Origin: Oceanobacillus jeddahensis
GTDB lineage: Bacteria > Bacillota > Bacilli > Bacillales > Amphibacillaceae
Direction: 5' to 3'
Assembly (NCBI RefSeq): GCF_000750635.1
Contig: NZ_CCDM010000002.1
Coordinates: 62,001-126,000, forward strand
DNA: 64,000 nucleotides
Below, piece after piece: positions 35,067-46,692 of this stretch (positions are counted from its first letter, which is position 1; the number at the start of each line of letters is the position of its first letter). A program made the position numbers and the translations under genes. The notes beneath the pieces are model-generated. The model was not told where the DNA came from. It worked only from the letters and a program-made list of their open reading frames with translations, and ran no database searches.

Positions 35067-35879
35067 ATGAAAAAAATGCAGAACGATATGCAATTACCAA
35101 ATGTTGTGTCACAAGATAAATGGAATTCAGCTCGTAAGGAATTGCTGGCAAAAGAGAAAGCATTCACTAAAGCGCGAGATAGTCTGAGTGCGGAGCGCCG
35201 TCGACTTCCTATGGTAGAGGTTAATAAGGAGTATGTCTTTGAAGGTCCACACGGTAAAACTAGCCTGCTGGATCTGTTTGAAGGACGCCCACAACTTATT
35301 GTGCAGCATTTTATGTTCGATCCTAATTGGGAAGCAGGGTGTCCAGCTTGTTCACTTGCTACTGACAACATTGGTCATCTTTCTCACTTATATGCACGAA
35401 ATACGTCACTGGCTATGATATCACGTGCTCCATTACCTAAGTTGCAACGGTACAAGGAGCGTATGGGGTGGAATATTCCTTGGTATTCGTCCTTCGATAG
35501 TGATTTTAATTATGATTTTCATGTGACGCTCGATGAAGCTGTTGCTCCGATTGAATACAATTATTTAACGAAAGATGAGCTTGTCCAGAAGGGCGTACCT
35601 GTTGATTCTGGAGAGTCTATGGAAGTGCCTGGCTTTAGCACTTTTGTTCGGGATGGGGAAAGGATTTTTCACACGTATACAACGTATGCCCGTGGAACGG
35701 ATATGTTAATTGGTACATTCAATTATCTCGATTTAACAGCTCTTGGAAGACAGGAGGACTGGGAGCAACCATCTGGGCGCAGTGACGGGAATGGGAAGAC
35801 ATGGCTTCGCAGGCATGATGAGTATGAACACGCATTTGAATCGAAGGCTTGTTGTCATTCAAAAGAGGAAGAACTGTAA
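35067..35879 (+). CDS. DUF899 thioredoxin-like family protein, 270 aa
   Basis: The start ELLAKEKAFTKARDSLSAERRRLPMVEV, the block LIVQHFMFDPNWEAGCPACSLATD (CxxC at about residues 92-95) and VPGFSTFVRDGERIFHTYTTYARGTDML are diagnostic of DUF899, a thioredoxin-fold family. Function is unknown; a redox role is inferred from fold and CxxC. AAAGGAG precedes the start. Stand-alone gene. Confidence 0.92.
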   Translation: MKKMQNDMQLPNVVSQDKWNSARKELLAKEKAFTKARDSLSAERRRLPMVEVNKEYVFEGPHGKTSLLDLFEGRPQLIVQHFMFDPNWEAGCPACSLATDNIGHLSHLYARNTSLAMISRAPLPKLQRYKERMGWNIPWYSSFDSDFNYDFHVTLDEAVAPIEYNYLTKDELVQKGVPVDSGESMEVPGFSTFVRDGERIFHTYTTYARGTDMLIGTFNYLDLTALGRQEDWEQPSGRSDGNGKTWLRRHDEYEHAFESKACCHSKEEEL

Positions 35880-35922
35880 TCTAATTTGTCTCTATCTAAT
35901 TTTGTAATATTTAAGAATAGGG

Positions 35923-35946
35923 GTGATGCTATGATCACGGCATCAC
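35923..35946 (+). terminator. Intrinsic terminator after the DUF899 gene
   Basis: GTGATGC (35923-35929) pairs with GCATCAC (35940-35946), followed by TCTTTCTT. Confidence 0.6.
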
Positions 35947-36039
35947 TCTTTCTTATTAAGAGCAGAACAAAATAAATAATTTGGAAGAAATGAAAAAAGG
36001 GTATTAGTATAATAGAGATAAAAATAAAGGAGGTCTAGT

Positions 36040-36173
36040 ATGAAAACGACTAGAGAAGCATTCAATAGTGGAAATAATATACTTTAAAAAATCCTAAATT
36101 CAAGTACAGTGAGACAGCCTATTTTTATAAAAAAGGTTTCTTACAAGTTTTTAATACAATACGCATAGACTAA
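36040..36173 (+). pseudogene. Short frameshifted gene remnant
   Basis: AAAGGAGGTC precedes ATG at 36040; the frame gives MKTTREAFNSGNNIL and stops. A shift within the following A6 run gives KNPKFKYSETAYFYKKGFLQVFNTIRID to TAA at 36171-36173. The strong ribosome binding site and coding-like text argue for a broken small gene. No family recognised. Confidence 0.35.
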
Positions 36174-36193
36174 TCTACAGACTGGGGGCGTTT

Positions 36194-36712
36194 GTGATAT
36201 TAAAGCTATTTCAATATAACTGGCAGGTTAGGGATGATTGGTTTACATGGTGCGAGTTTATATCAGAAGAAGAATTAGTAAAGCGACGGATTGGTGGATT
36301 GGGCAGTATCTTACACAACATGTTTCACATTATAGATGTTGAATATATGTGGATGTCTGCTTTACAAGGCTTATCAGTGCCAGAGGAACCATCATTTGAG
36401 AATTATGCTAATTTAGCAAAATTAAAGGGATTTTCCAAGCAAAGCCAAAGAAGGATAGAACCTTTTCTAGTATCTTGGACAAGCGATATGGAATCACAGA
36501 TACTTTCAGAAGCTGATTTCACTAGGGAGCCAGTTAGTCCCAGAGAAAAAGGGTATAGGCAATGCGTTACTTCCAGTAAACATGGAGAGATTATACGTCA
36601 TGTCCTTGTCCATGAAATACACCATATTGGTCAGCTGTCTGTATGGGCGCGTGAATTGGGAAGGGAGCCTGTTTCAGCAAATCTTAGAGGAAGAGGACTT
36701 TTTGAAGGTTAG
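36194..36712 (+). CDS. DinB/YfiT-family putative metalloenzyme, 172 aa
   Basis: A four-helix bundle of the DinB type. The three metal-binding histidines are recognisable: His in LHNMFHIIDVEYMW and the pair in HEIHHIGQLSVWAREL. It starts with GTG at 36194, six bases after GGGGG. DinB-like proteins include thiol-dependent transferases (bacillithiol family) and many of unknown role. Confidence 0.9.
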   Translation: MILKLFQYNWQVRDDWFTWCEFISEEELVKRRIGGLGSILHNMFHIIDVEYMWMSALQGLSVPEEPSFENYANLAKLKGFSKQSQRRIEPFLVSWTSDMESQILSEADFTREPVSPREKGYRQCVTSSKHGEIIRHVLVHEIHHIGQLSVWARELGREPVSANLRGRGLFEG

Positions 36713-36811
36713 AGGGTTAAATCAATAAATATTTGATCCAGTAATAAAATACTTTAATGGGATAACTGAGAGCAGAAGATGAACAAACTTTATAATAAAA
36801 TGCACTGGCTT

Positions 36812-36850
36812 GCCTCTTTAGTTATGATATTGCTTAAAGGGGCTTTTTTA
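36812..36850 (+). terminator. Intrinsic terminator after the DinB gene
   Basis: GCCTCTTTA (36812-36820) pairs with TAAAGGGGC (36835-36843), followed by TTTTTTA. A 43-codon frame through this hairpin (36779-36910) is judged accidental. Confidence 0.75.
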
Positions 36851-36967
36851 TGCGAAAAGTATAAGAATAAAATATCTCAAGTTGTTAGTAAATGGGATAT
36901 AAAAGATTAGAAGACAGAAAAAGAAAAACATCTTTCAAAGACTTTCACTAAATAAGGAGGACGCACA

Positions 36968-37654
36968 ATGAAGATAAAAGAATTACCAATCGAATTCGAA
37001 TTTAATGGGCAAAAAGAATATATTTATCCCAGTTTAATTATATGGAATAGTGAACTAACCCTTGTTGATACTGGGTATCCAGATTTTCTGCCATTAATTA
37101 AAAAGGAAATTTTAAAGAATGGATATGAAATGAAGGATGTAAAGAATATCATTATTACCCATTATGATGACGATCATATCGGCTCTTTATATGATTTCAA
37201 AGAAACGTATCCTTGGATTAATATTATTGCGAGTGAAATAGAATCAAAATATATAAGTGGTGAACAGGAGTCAGAACGGCTCGTTCAAGCCAAAGAAATG
37301 TTAGTAAATATGCCAGAGGAAGAAAAAGAATTTGGTGAGTGGTTTGTAGGAGAATTAGAAAAATTGAAGCATGTTTCCATTGATGAAAAGGTGAAAGATG
37401 GGGATACGATTTTAGACAACCAGTGTGAAATCGTATCCACGCCAGGGCATACTTCAGGACATATTTCGCTTTATTTTCCAAACCTAAAGAGTGTTATTAC
37501 AGGGGATGCAGGTGTGAATGAAAATAATGAATTAGTGGTAGCTAATCCACACTTTTGTTTGGATATTTCAAATGCAAAGGAGTCTTTGAATAAAATTAAA
37601 AACCTTCAAGCTGAACATTATTATTGTTATCATGGTGGAAAATACTGTTTATAG
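36968..37654 (+). CDS. MBL-fold metallo-hydrolase, 228 aa
   Basis: The metal motif is His65-Tyr-Asp-Asp-Asp-His70 (ITHYDDDHIG), a variant of HxHxDH in which the second His is replaced by Asp67. Later ligands are conserved: STPGHTSGHISLY (His near 160) and ITGDAG (Asp near 180), with a final YCYHGG. AAGGAGG precedes the start. Substrate unknown; it is followed by a kinase gene 16 bases later. Confidence 0.9.
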   Translation: MKIKELPIEFEFNGQKEYIYPSLIIWNSELTLVDTGYPDFLPLIKKEILKNGYEMKDVKNIIITHYDDDHIGSLYDFKETYPWINIIASEIESKYISGEQESERLVQAKEMLVNMPEEEKEFGEWFVGELEKLKHVSIDEKVKDGDTILDNQCEIVSTPGHTSGHISLYFPNLKSVITGDAGVNENNELVVANPHFCLDISNAKESLNKIKNLQAEHYYCYHGGKYCL

Positions 37655-37670
37655 TTGGAAGGTGGAGCCT

Positions 37671-38168
37671 ATGGAATCTAAGCTAATTATTATAAGAGGA
37701 AACTCCGGGAGCGGAAAAACAACTACTTCGAAAAATCTTCAAAATTATCTAGGACATGGAACGCTGTTAATTTCTCAGGATGTGGTTCGCCGTGAAATGT
37801 TGAAGGTTCATGATAGAGAAGGAAACTTATCTATCGATTTAATTCGCCAAATCGCCGAGTATGGGAAAGGTAAGTGTGAATTTGTTATTGTAGAAGGAAT
37901 TTTGTATAAAAGCCATTATGGTGAGATGTTGGGGGATTTGATTCAATTTTACAACCGGAAAACATTTAGCTATTATTTTGATTTATCCTTTGAGGAAACT
38001 GCTACACGTCACAATGCTAGTTCGAAAAAAATGGAATTTGGGATAGATGCTCTACAAGCTTGTTGGAAACCAAATGATTATCTTGGAGTGGACGGAGAAA
38101 CATTACTGACTAATGATATGTCGCAGGATAATGTATTGGAACTGATTTTAAATCAACTGCAGAGGTAA
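37671..38168 (+). CDS. P-loop kinase-like protein, 165 aa
   Basis: Walker A is GNSGSGKTT at residues 10-18, followed by LISQDVVRREML and a Walker-B-like FVIVEGIL. These are typical of small zeta-toxin/chloramphenicol-phosphotransferase-like or uridine-kinase-like P-loop proteins of Bacillus. The start at 37671 (GGTGGAG upstream) is preferred over a longer frame that overlaps the preceding gene. The substrate cannot be inferred. Confidence 0.85.
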   Translation: MESKLIIIRGNSGSGKTTTSKNLQNYLGHGTLLISQDVVRREMLKVHDREGNLSIDLIRQIAEYGKGKCEFVIVEGILYKSHYGEMLGDLIQFYNRKTFSYYFDLSFEETATRHNASSKKMEFGIDALQACWKPNDYLGVDGETLLTNDMSQDNVLELILNQLQR

Positions 38169-38376
38169 TGTTTATATTGATAAAAAATGTTGAATAAAAG
38201 AACCTTTAAATTAATATGCAAAAAAGAATTGTTTTATCAATCATCTTTTATAAAAATAAACATATAAGCATAATTATGAGCGAGCGTATTAGAGCGGAAA
38301 ACTATTATTTTAAAAATGAAAACGAACGCTTGAATTAAAAAAATAGGAACATCGTAAAAAATATATGATAAAGTTG

Positions 38377-38405
38377 TTGACAATGATTTTGAAACATGAT
38401 AAATT
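38377..38405 (+). promoter_or_regulatory. rRNA operon promoter
   Basis: TTGACA (38377-38382), 17-base spacer, TAAATT (38400-38405), about 145 bases before 16S. The sequence TTGTTGACAATG is typical of Bacillus rrn P2-type promoters. I see no second promoter of equal quality. Confidence 0.7.
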
Positions 38406-38438
38406 ATATCTTGTCGCTAAAAACGACGGATCAAAAAT

Positions 38439-38457
38439 TGCTCTTTGAAAACTGAAC
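38439..38457 (+). promoter_or_regulatory. BoxA antitermination element
   Basis: TGCTCTTTGAAAACTGAAC matches the BoxA sequence found in leader regions of Bacillus rRNA operons, which recruits Nus factors. Confidence 0.75.
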
Positions 38458-38550
38458 AAAACAACCAGTACGAAAGAAGAAAAACAACCTCGTTTTTCTT
38501 AAAGAAATAAGTCAGAAGTTGACTTCTGAAAGCTAAAGTATTCAAACACT

Positions 38551-40118
<1,568 letters not shown>

Positions 40119-40187
40119 ATAATTAACGGAATTTGTACTGGTTTGTTTGGTTCAGTTTTGAGAGAGTAATTCTCTCTATTTGTACCT

Positions 40188-40208
40188 TGAAAACTAAATA
40201 AGAGTAAC
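40188..40208 (+). other. 23S processing stem, 5' strand
   Basis: TGAAAACTAAATAAGAGTAA C at 40188-40208 is the exact complement of 43241-43261 downstream of 23S. The 21-bp duplex brings the ends of the precursor together for RNase III-type cleavage. The 16S-23S spacer (40115-40302) has no tRNA gene. Confidence 0.8.
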
Positions 40209-40302
40209 AACGACATCAAACTTTAGAAATAAGGCAAAGAAGCTATAATATAGCGACACAAATGATTACATGTTGTAATCAACGAGCTTATTCAAAAACT
40301 TT

Positions 40303-43223
<2,921 letters not shown>

Positions 43224-43240
43224 AAGTTTTTTTATGTCAC

Positions 43241-43261
43241 GTTACTCTTATTTAGTTTTCA
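43241..43261 (+). other. 23S processing stem, 3' strand
   Basis: Exact complement of 40188-40208; see that entry. Confidence 0.8.
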
Positions 43262-43360
43262 GGGTGCAAAACGTCCTCTGTAAGGTAAATACAATAAAGG
43301 ATGTTCGGTTAAATCCATTCATGTTGTGTGGATAACACCGAATGACCAACATCCTGTAGG

Positions 43361-43476
43361 TCTGGTAGCGATAGCGAAGAGGTCACACCTGTTCCCATGC
43401 CGAACACAGAAGTTAAGTTCTTCAGCGCCGATGGTAGTTGGGGGCTTCCCCCTGCGAGAGTAGGACGCCGCCGGGC
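43361..43476 (+). rRNA. 5S ribosomal RNA
   Basis: TCTGGTAGCGATAGCGAAGA to GCCGCCGGGCAATC, about 116 bases, with the conserved CCGAACACAGAAGTTAAG loop. Follows 23S after about 137 bases. Confidence 0.96.
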
Positions 43477-43605
43477 AATCAGTTATTTCACAGTACCTTA
43501 ATGGTAGAACATCGGTTAATAGCCGACTGGTCGTAGATTTGAAGTTTAATTTTTAAAATCTACCTGTGAAATTATTTATTTGTCTACTAATTGAAAAAAA
43601 TAACT

Positions 43606-43680
43606 GGCCCGTTGGTCAAGCGGTTAAGACACCGCCCTTTCACGGCGGTAACACGGGTTCGAATCCCGTACGGGTCACCA
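43606..43680 (+). tRNA. tRNA-Glu (TTC)
   Basis: Complete cloverleaf with anticodon TTC in CCTTTCACGG, T-loop GGTTCGAATCC and an encoded CCA end. First of the tRNA cluster behind 5S. Confidence 0.96.
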
Positions 43681-43694
43681 AAATCAATTTATAT

Positions 43695-43771
43695 CGCGGG
43701 GTGGAGCAGTCTGGCAGCTCGTTGGGCTCATAACCCAAAGGTCGTAGGTTCAAATCCTACCCCCGCAACCA
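43695..43771 (+). tRNA. tRNA-fMet (CAT)
   Basis: Anticodon CAT in GGGCTCATAACCC; the three G-C pairs below the anticodon loop and the unpaired C1-A72 mark the initiator. CCA is encoded. Confidence 0.94.
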
Positions 43772-43775
43772 AAAT

Positions 43776-43852
43776 GGTCCGGTAGTTCAGTTGGTTAGAA
43801 TGCCTGCCTGTCACGCAGGAGGTCGCGGGTTCGAGTCCCGTCCGGACCGCCA
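43776..43852 (+). tRNA. tRNA-Asp (GTC)
   Basis: Anticodon GTC in GCCTGTCACGC; acceptor GGTCCGG/CCGGACC; CCA encoded. Confidence 0.96.
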
Positions 43853-43897
43853 TATTCACTGATGGTTTAGATTTGTTTATAGATTTTATAATAAAGT

Positions 43898-43990
43898 GGA
43901 GGTATACCCAAGTCTGGCTGAAGGGGTCGGTCTTGAAAACCGAGAGGCGGGTCAAACCGCGCGGGGGTTCGAATCCCTCTACCTCCTCCA
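43898..43990 (+). tRNA. tRNA-Ser (TGA)
   Basis: A class II tRNA of 93 bases with a long variable arm (AGAGGCGGGTCAAACCGCGC) and anticodon TGA in GTCTTGAAAACC. CCA encoded. Confidence 0.95.
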
Positions 43991-44006
43991 TACATAATAG
44001 TTAATC

Positions 44007-44082
<76 letters not shown>

Positions 44083-44098
44083 TTTTTAAAATAGTAGT

Positions 44099-44184
44099 GG
44101 AGGGATAGCGAAGTTGGCCAAACGCGGCGGACTGTAAATCCGCTCCCATCGGGTTCGTAGGTTCGAGTCCTACTCCCTCCACCA
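44099..44184 (+). tRNA. tRNA-Tyr (GTA)
   Basis: Class II, 86 bases, anticodon GTA in GGACTGTAAATCC with a long variable arm; acceptor GGAGGGA/TCCCTCC; CCA encoded. Confidence 0.95.
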
Positions 44185-44194
44185 TCTTCCATAT

Positions 44195-44268
44195 GCGGGT
44201 GTAGTTTAGTGGTAAAACCTCAGCCTTCCAAGCTGATGATGAGGGTTCGATTCCCTTCACCCGCTCCA
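44195..44268 (+). tRNA. tRNA-Gly (TCC)
   Basis: Anticodon TCC in GCCTTCCAAGC; D-loop AGTTTAGTGGTAAAACC; acceptor GCGGGTG/CACCCGC; CCA encoded. Confidence 0.95.
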
Positions 44269-44278
44269 TTATTAAAAT

Positions 44279-44352
<74 letters not shown>

Positions 44353-44419
44353 TTACTTATACGAATATTTAGAGTACAAATTTCATATATTCGTATGTTA
44401 ATATAAGGATTATTATTTT

Positions 44420-44492
44420 GCCCTTAACTCAGAAGGATAGAGCAACAGCCTTCTAAGCTGTAGGTCAAAGGTTTGAACCCTCTTTATGAGGT
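44420..44492 (+). pseudogene. Degenerate tRNA-Arg (TCT)-like gene ending in a T-tract
   Basis: The D-arm (CTCAGAAGGATAGAG), the anticodon arm (ACAGCCTTCTAAGCTGT, anticodon TCT) and the T-arm (AAAGGTTTGAACCCTCT) follow tRNA-Arg, but the outer acceptor pairs are lost and no CCA is present. The last part, CCTCTTTATGAGG followed by TCTTTTTTTTT, has become an intrinsic terminator. Probably not functional as tRNA. Confidence 0.7.
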
Positions 44493-44523
44493 CTTTTTTT
44501 TTGAGAGAAAATATTCGGATAGT

Positions 44524-44584
44524 TGGAAGGTATCTCCCTGTAAGAGACGCAGATAACGTGAGGAATCCAATCCTTCCTTTTTTT
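44524..44584 (+). other. Hairpin region downstream of the tRNA cluster
   Basis: TTGGAAGG (44523-44530) can pair with CCAATCCTTCC (44567-44577), followed by TTTTTTT. A second terminator-like structure ending the rRNA/tRNA transcription unit; the internal loop is about 36 bases, so its strength is uncertain. Confidence 0.5.
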
Positions 44585-44599
44585 CGGTTATTAATATTT

Positions 44600-44670
44600 G
44601 ACGTTAGTGAAAGAAATCTCTGTTTTCTTATGAAAAGTTACAGGGTGGGAATTCACTAACGTCTTTTTTT
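44600..44670 (+). terminator. Terminator with long loop
   Basis: GACGTTAGTGAA (44600-44611) and TTCACTAACGTC (44652-44663) form a perfect 12-bp stem followed by seven T residues. The 40-base loop is unusual. Confidence 0.65.
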
Positions 44671-45019
44671 GTTTTTATAAGGAGATCCCAAATAGGGGCT
44701 GTTCAAAGTATTTAAAACAGTCTCAGTCCGTTACTTAAAATTTTTATAAAGTTAATGCATACATAAAAATACAAACCCAGATAACGATAAGAAAATGGCC
44801 GGTGATAGAAAAATTTCGAATGAGTCATCCAAATCGTGTAATGATCAATGATGTGTATGGTTTATCCATATAAAATAAAAATGTTAACCCCTTAACACGG
44901 TCCGCTGGCAGAGTAACTGATAGTGTGTTTCAATAAGAATAGCAGGTACCTCCTCCTGAGATCTACCAACAATCGACTACATTGTAAACGCATCCATATG
45001 AAAATAGATTGTATACACA
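44671..45019. other. Intergenic, nothing recognised
   Basis: About 350 bases of AT-rich sequence with no open frame with a ribosome binding site and no clear hairpin. Confidence 0.4.
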
Positions 45020-45772
45020 GTGCAAGCCATTACCATAAAAGAAGAATTCTTGAATAAAATAAGGTGGGATACTATTCAATTTTTTGGGATAGCAATTATT
45101 ACATTTTCCGTTTTAGGAATTATCGCTTATCTTCTTTATTTAACTTTACCTCCTTTTATGAGTTACTTTGAGAGGTTAGCTAGAATAGCTTCAGGCAAAA
45201 TAGTTAAAAACATAAAACATTATTTAAGCTTATGGAAATATATTATTTATACCATATACACTATAAGTTCGGTTGCTTTATTCTTTTTCGTTTTTAAATT
45301 AATTAATGGTGAGCAGTGGAGCTTAATTGCTTTTTTGACTTACCCATTACTGGTTATCTTTTTGGGGACTTTGGTAGATGAACTTAATAAAAATTTAAAA
45401 AAGAAAGTTTTTATACCTAAGGTGAGAATACCAGGATTTATGAAGGAAAATTACATTGTGGATAGATTGAAATTATTATGCGGTCGTATACTTTTGCATA
45501 TTGTCATTTATTTATTAATTTTTTATATACTATGGACCATATTTGAAGTAACTTTGGATAATGACACAATTTCATATCAGAGTATATATTTTATGTTTGT
45601 CTTGCTTCCGATTGCTCTGACTATTTTTGTTTACATTGGGGTTAAAGATGAGAGTGAAATGAATCTTAGGCGGATTATCACATATTTGGGTTTATTGATT
45701 TTTGCATTTATTGATAGCTATAGCCAATTTAAAGAATTAATTTGGGGAAGAAGGACTTGGTTCTCTATTTAA
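45020..45772 (+). CDS. Uncharacterised membrane protein, frameshifted near the C-terminus, 250 aa as read
   Basis: Five or six hydrophobic helices (for example IQFFGIAIITFSVLGIIAYLLYLTL, LLHIVIYLLIFYILWTIFE, SIYFMFVLLPIALTIFVYI). No family recognised. The start is uncertain: GTG at 45020 or TTG at 45050, neither with a good ribosome binding site. The frame stops at 45772, but after a +1 shift near 45750 (within GGGGAAGAAGGACTTGG) an open continuation reads GLGSLFNYFVYITLGIFAAM and a charged tail to TAA at 45867-45869. Thus the gene was probably about 282 codons and is now either broken or mis-sequenced. Confidence 0.6.
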   Translation: MQAITIKEEFLNKIRWDTIQFFGIAIITFSVLGIIAYLLYLTLPPFMSYFERLARIASGKIVKNIKHYLSLWKYIIYTIYTISSVALFFFVFKLINGEQWSLIAFLTYPLLVIFLGTLVDELNKNLKKKVFIPKVRIPGFMKENYIVDRLKLLCGRILLHIVIYLLIFYILWTIFEVTLDNDTISYQSIYFMFVLLPIALTIFVYIGVKDESEMNLRRIITYLGLLIFAFIDSYSQFKELIWGRRTWFSI

Positions 45773-45869
45773 CTATTTCGTTTATATAACACTAGGGATA
45801 TTTGCTGCGATGGAAAATTGTGTTAAGTCTATTTATAATGATTACCGTTTTTATCATAAGGAAAAATAA

Positions 45870-46150
45870 TATATGTATGAGCCTTATCTTTGATATTTTG
45901 AAGATTAATAAATGGAATCGTCAATAAGAGAAAATTCGATGCGTTTCGATTTACTTCGTTTTGTTTTCTTGGTGTGAAAGTGAATTGTTTATATAGTTAG
46001 CATTATCTTTTGAATCTAATTGAAGCGGCTTTATTGGAGTATAAACATATCTATTGATGAAGATCTTATTATGAAGTATTTAGCAATTAAGAAGAAATCT
46101 GCGTCCCTCCTATGTGATAAGCTTAAGAAAACATAGGAGGGAAGGATCAA
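45870..46150. other. Intergenic
   Basis: About 280 bases. Just before the next gene, CCTCCTATGTGATAAG and CTTAAGAAAACATAGGAGG (46106-46142) form an imperfect hairpin including the ribosome binding site, which could limit translation initiation. Confidence 0.4.
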
Positions 46151-46588
46151 ATGAAGGTTCAACGAATAGATCATATCGGTGTTATTGTAGATGATCTTCC
46201 TTCTGTCAAAGCTTTTTTTCTTGAGCTTGGACTTAGAGAGCTGGGAGAGGCAGAAGTAGAAGGGGAATGGGTGGAACGAATTATTGGGCTTCATGATGTA
46301 AAAGAAACGGTAGCTATGTTAGCGGTGCCGGAAGGGGAAGCAATGATAGAGCTGGTTAAATTCCATTCGCCATCAGATGAGAAGGATATACAGCATCCCT
46401 TAGCAAATACGCTAGGCATTCGGCATATTGCATTTGCAATAGAAGATGTAGAAGGTATAGTAGCTAAATTGAAAAAGAAAGGTGCGGAGCTTATTGGTGA
46501 GATACAAAATTATGAAAACGCATATAAATTATGCTATATTCGTGGACCAGAGGGAATTATTTTAGAGTTGGCGGAGAAAATCAAATAA
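46151..46588 (+). CDS. VOC-family protein (glyoxalase/epimerase fold), 145 aa
   Basis: Two beta-alpha-beta-beta-beta units with the metal ligands of the VOC fold: His near residue 7 (RIDHIGVIVDDL), Glu near 64 (EAMIELVKF), His near 94 (GIRHIAFAIEDVEGI) and Glu at the end (GIILELAEK). The layout resembles methylmalonyl-CoA epimerase and lactoylglutathione lyase relatives. Substrate unknown. GGGAAGGATC precedes the start. Confidence 0.88.
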   Translation: MKVQRIDHIGVIVDDLPSVKAFFLELGLRELGEAEVEGEWVERIIGLHDVKETVAMLAVPEGEAMIELVKFHSPSDEKDIQHPLANTLGIRHIAFAIEDVEGIVAKLKKKGAELIGEIQNYENAYKLCYIRGPEGIILELAEKIK

Positions 46589-46615
46589 ATGTCCAAATAA
46601 AAATTAATGCCTACA

Positions 46616-46655
46616 AAAAATCGCTAATAACATTTTAAAGTTAATAGCGATTTTT
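46616..46655. terminator. Bidirectional terminator
   Basis: AAAAATCGCTA (46616-46626) with TAGCGATTTTT (46645-46655) and inner TAAC/GTTA pairs. Lies between convergent genes ending at 46588 and 46693. Confidence 0.75.
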
Positions 46656-46692
46656 CATTTCAAAACAAGTTGTATTGGACTTACTGAAAATA

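Larger units (their letters stand above)
38169..38550 (+). other. rRNA operon leader region
   Basis: Contains the rrn promoter and BoxA listed separately, plus two hairpins shortly before 16S (AGAAAAAC...GTTTTTCT near 38480-38501 and TCAGAAG...CTTCTGA near 38512-38530) that probably serve rRNA processing. Confidence 0.6.

Noticed and set aside
36779..36910. 43-codon frame with one hydrophobic segment
   Set aside because: It runs through a clear terminator (36812-36850) and has no good ribosome binding site.
37671..38168. Zeta-toxin of a toxin-antitoxin pair
   Set aside because: The P-loop fits, but no antitoxin gene lies beside it; the neighbour is a metallo-hydrolase.
44700..46150. Prophage or integrated element behind the tRNA cluster
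   Set aside because: No integrase, no repeat of a tRNA 3' end, and no phage-like genes follow.
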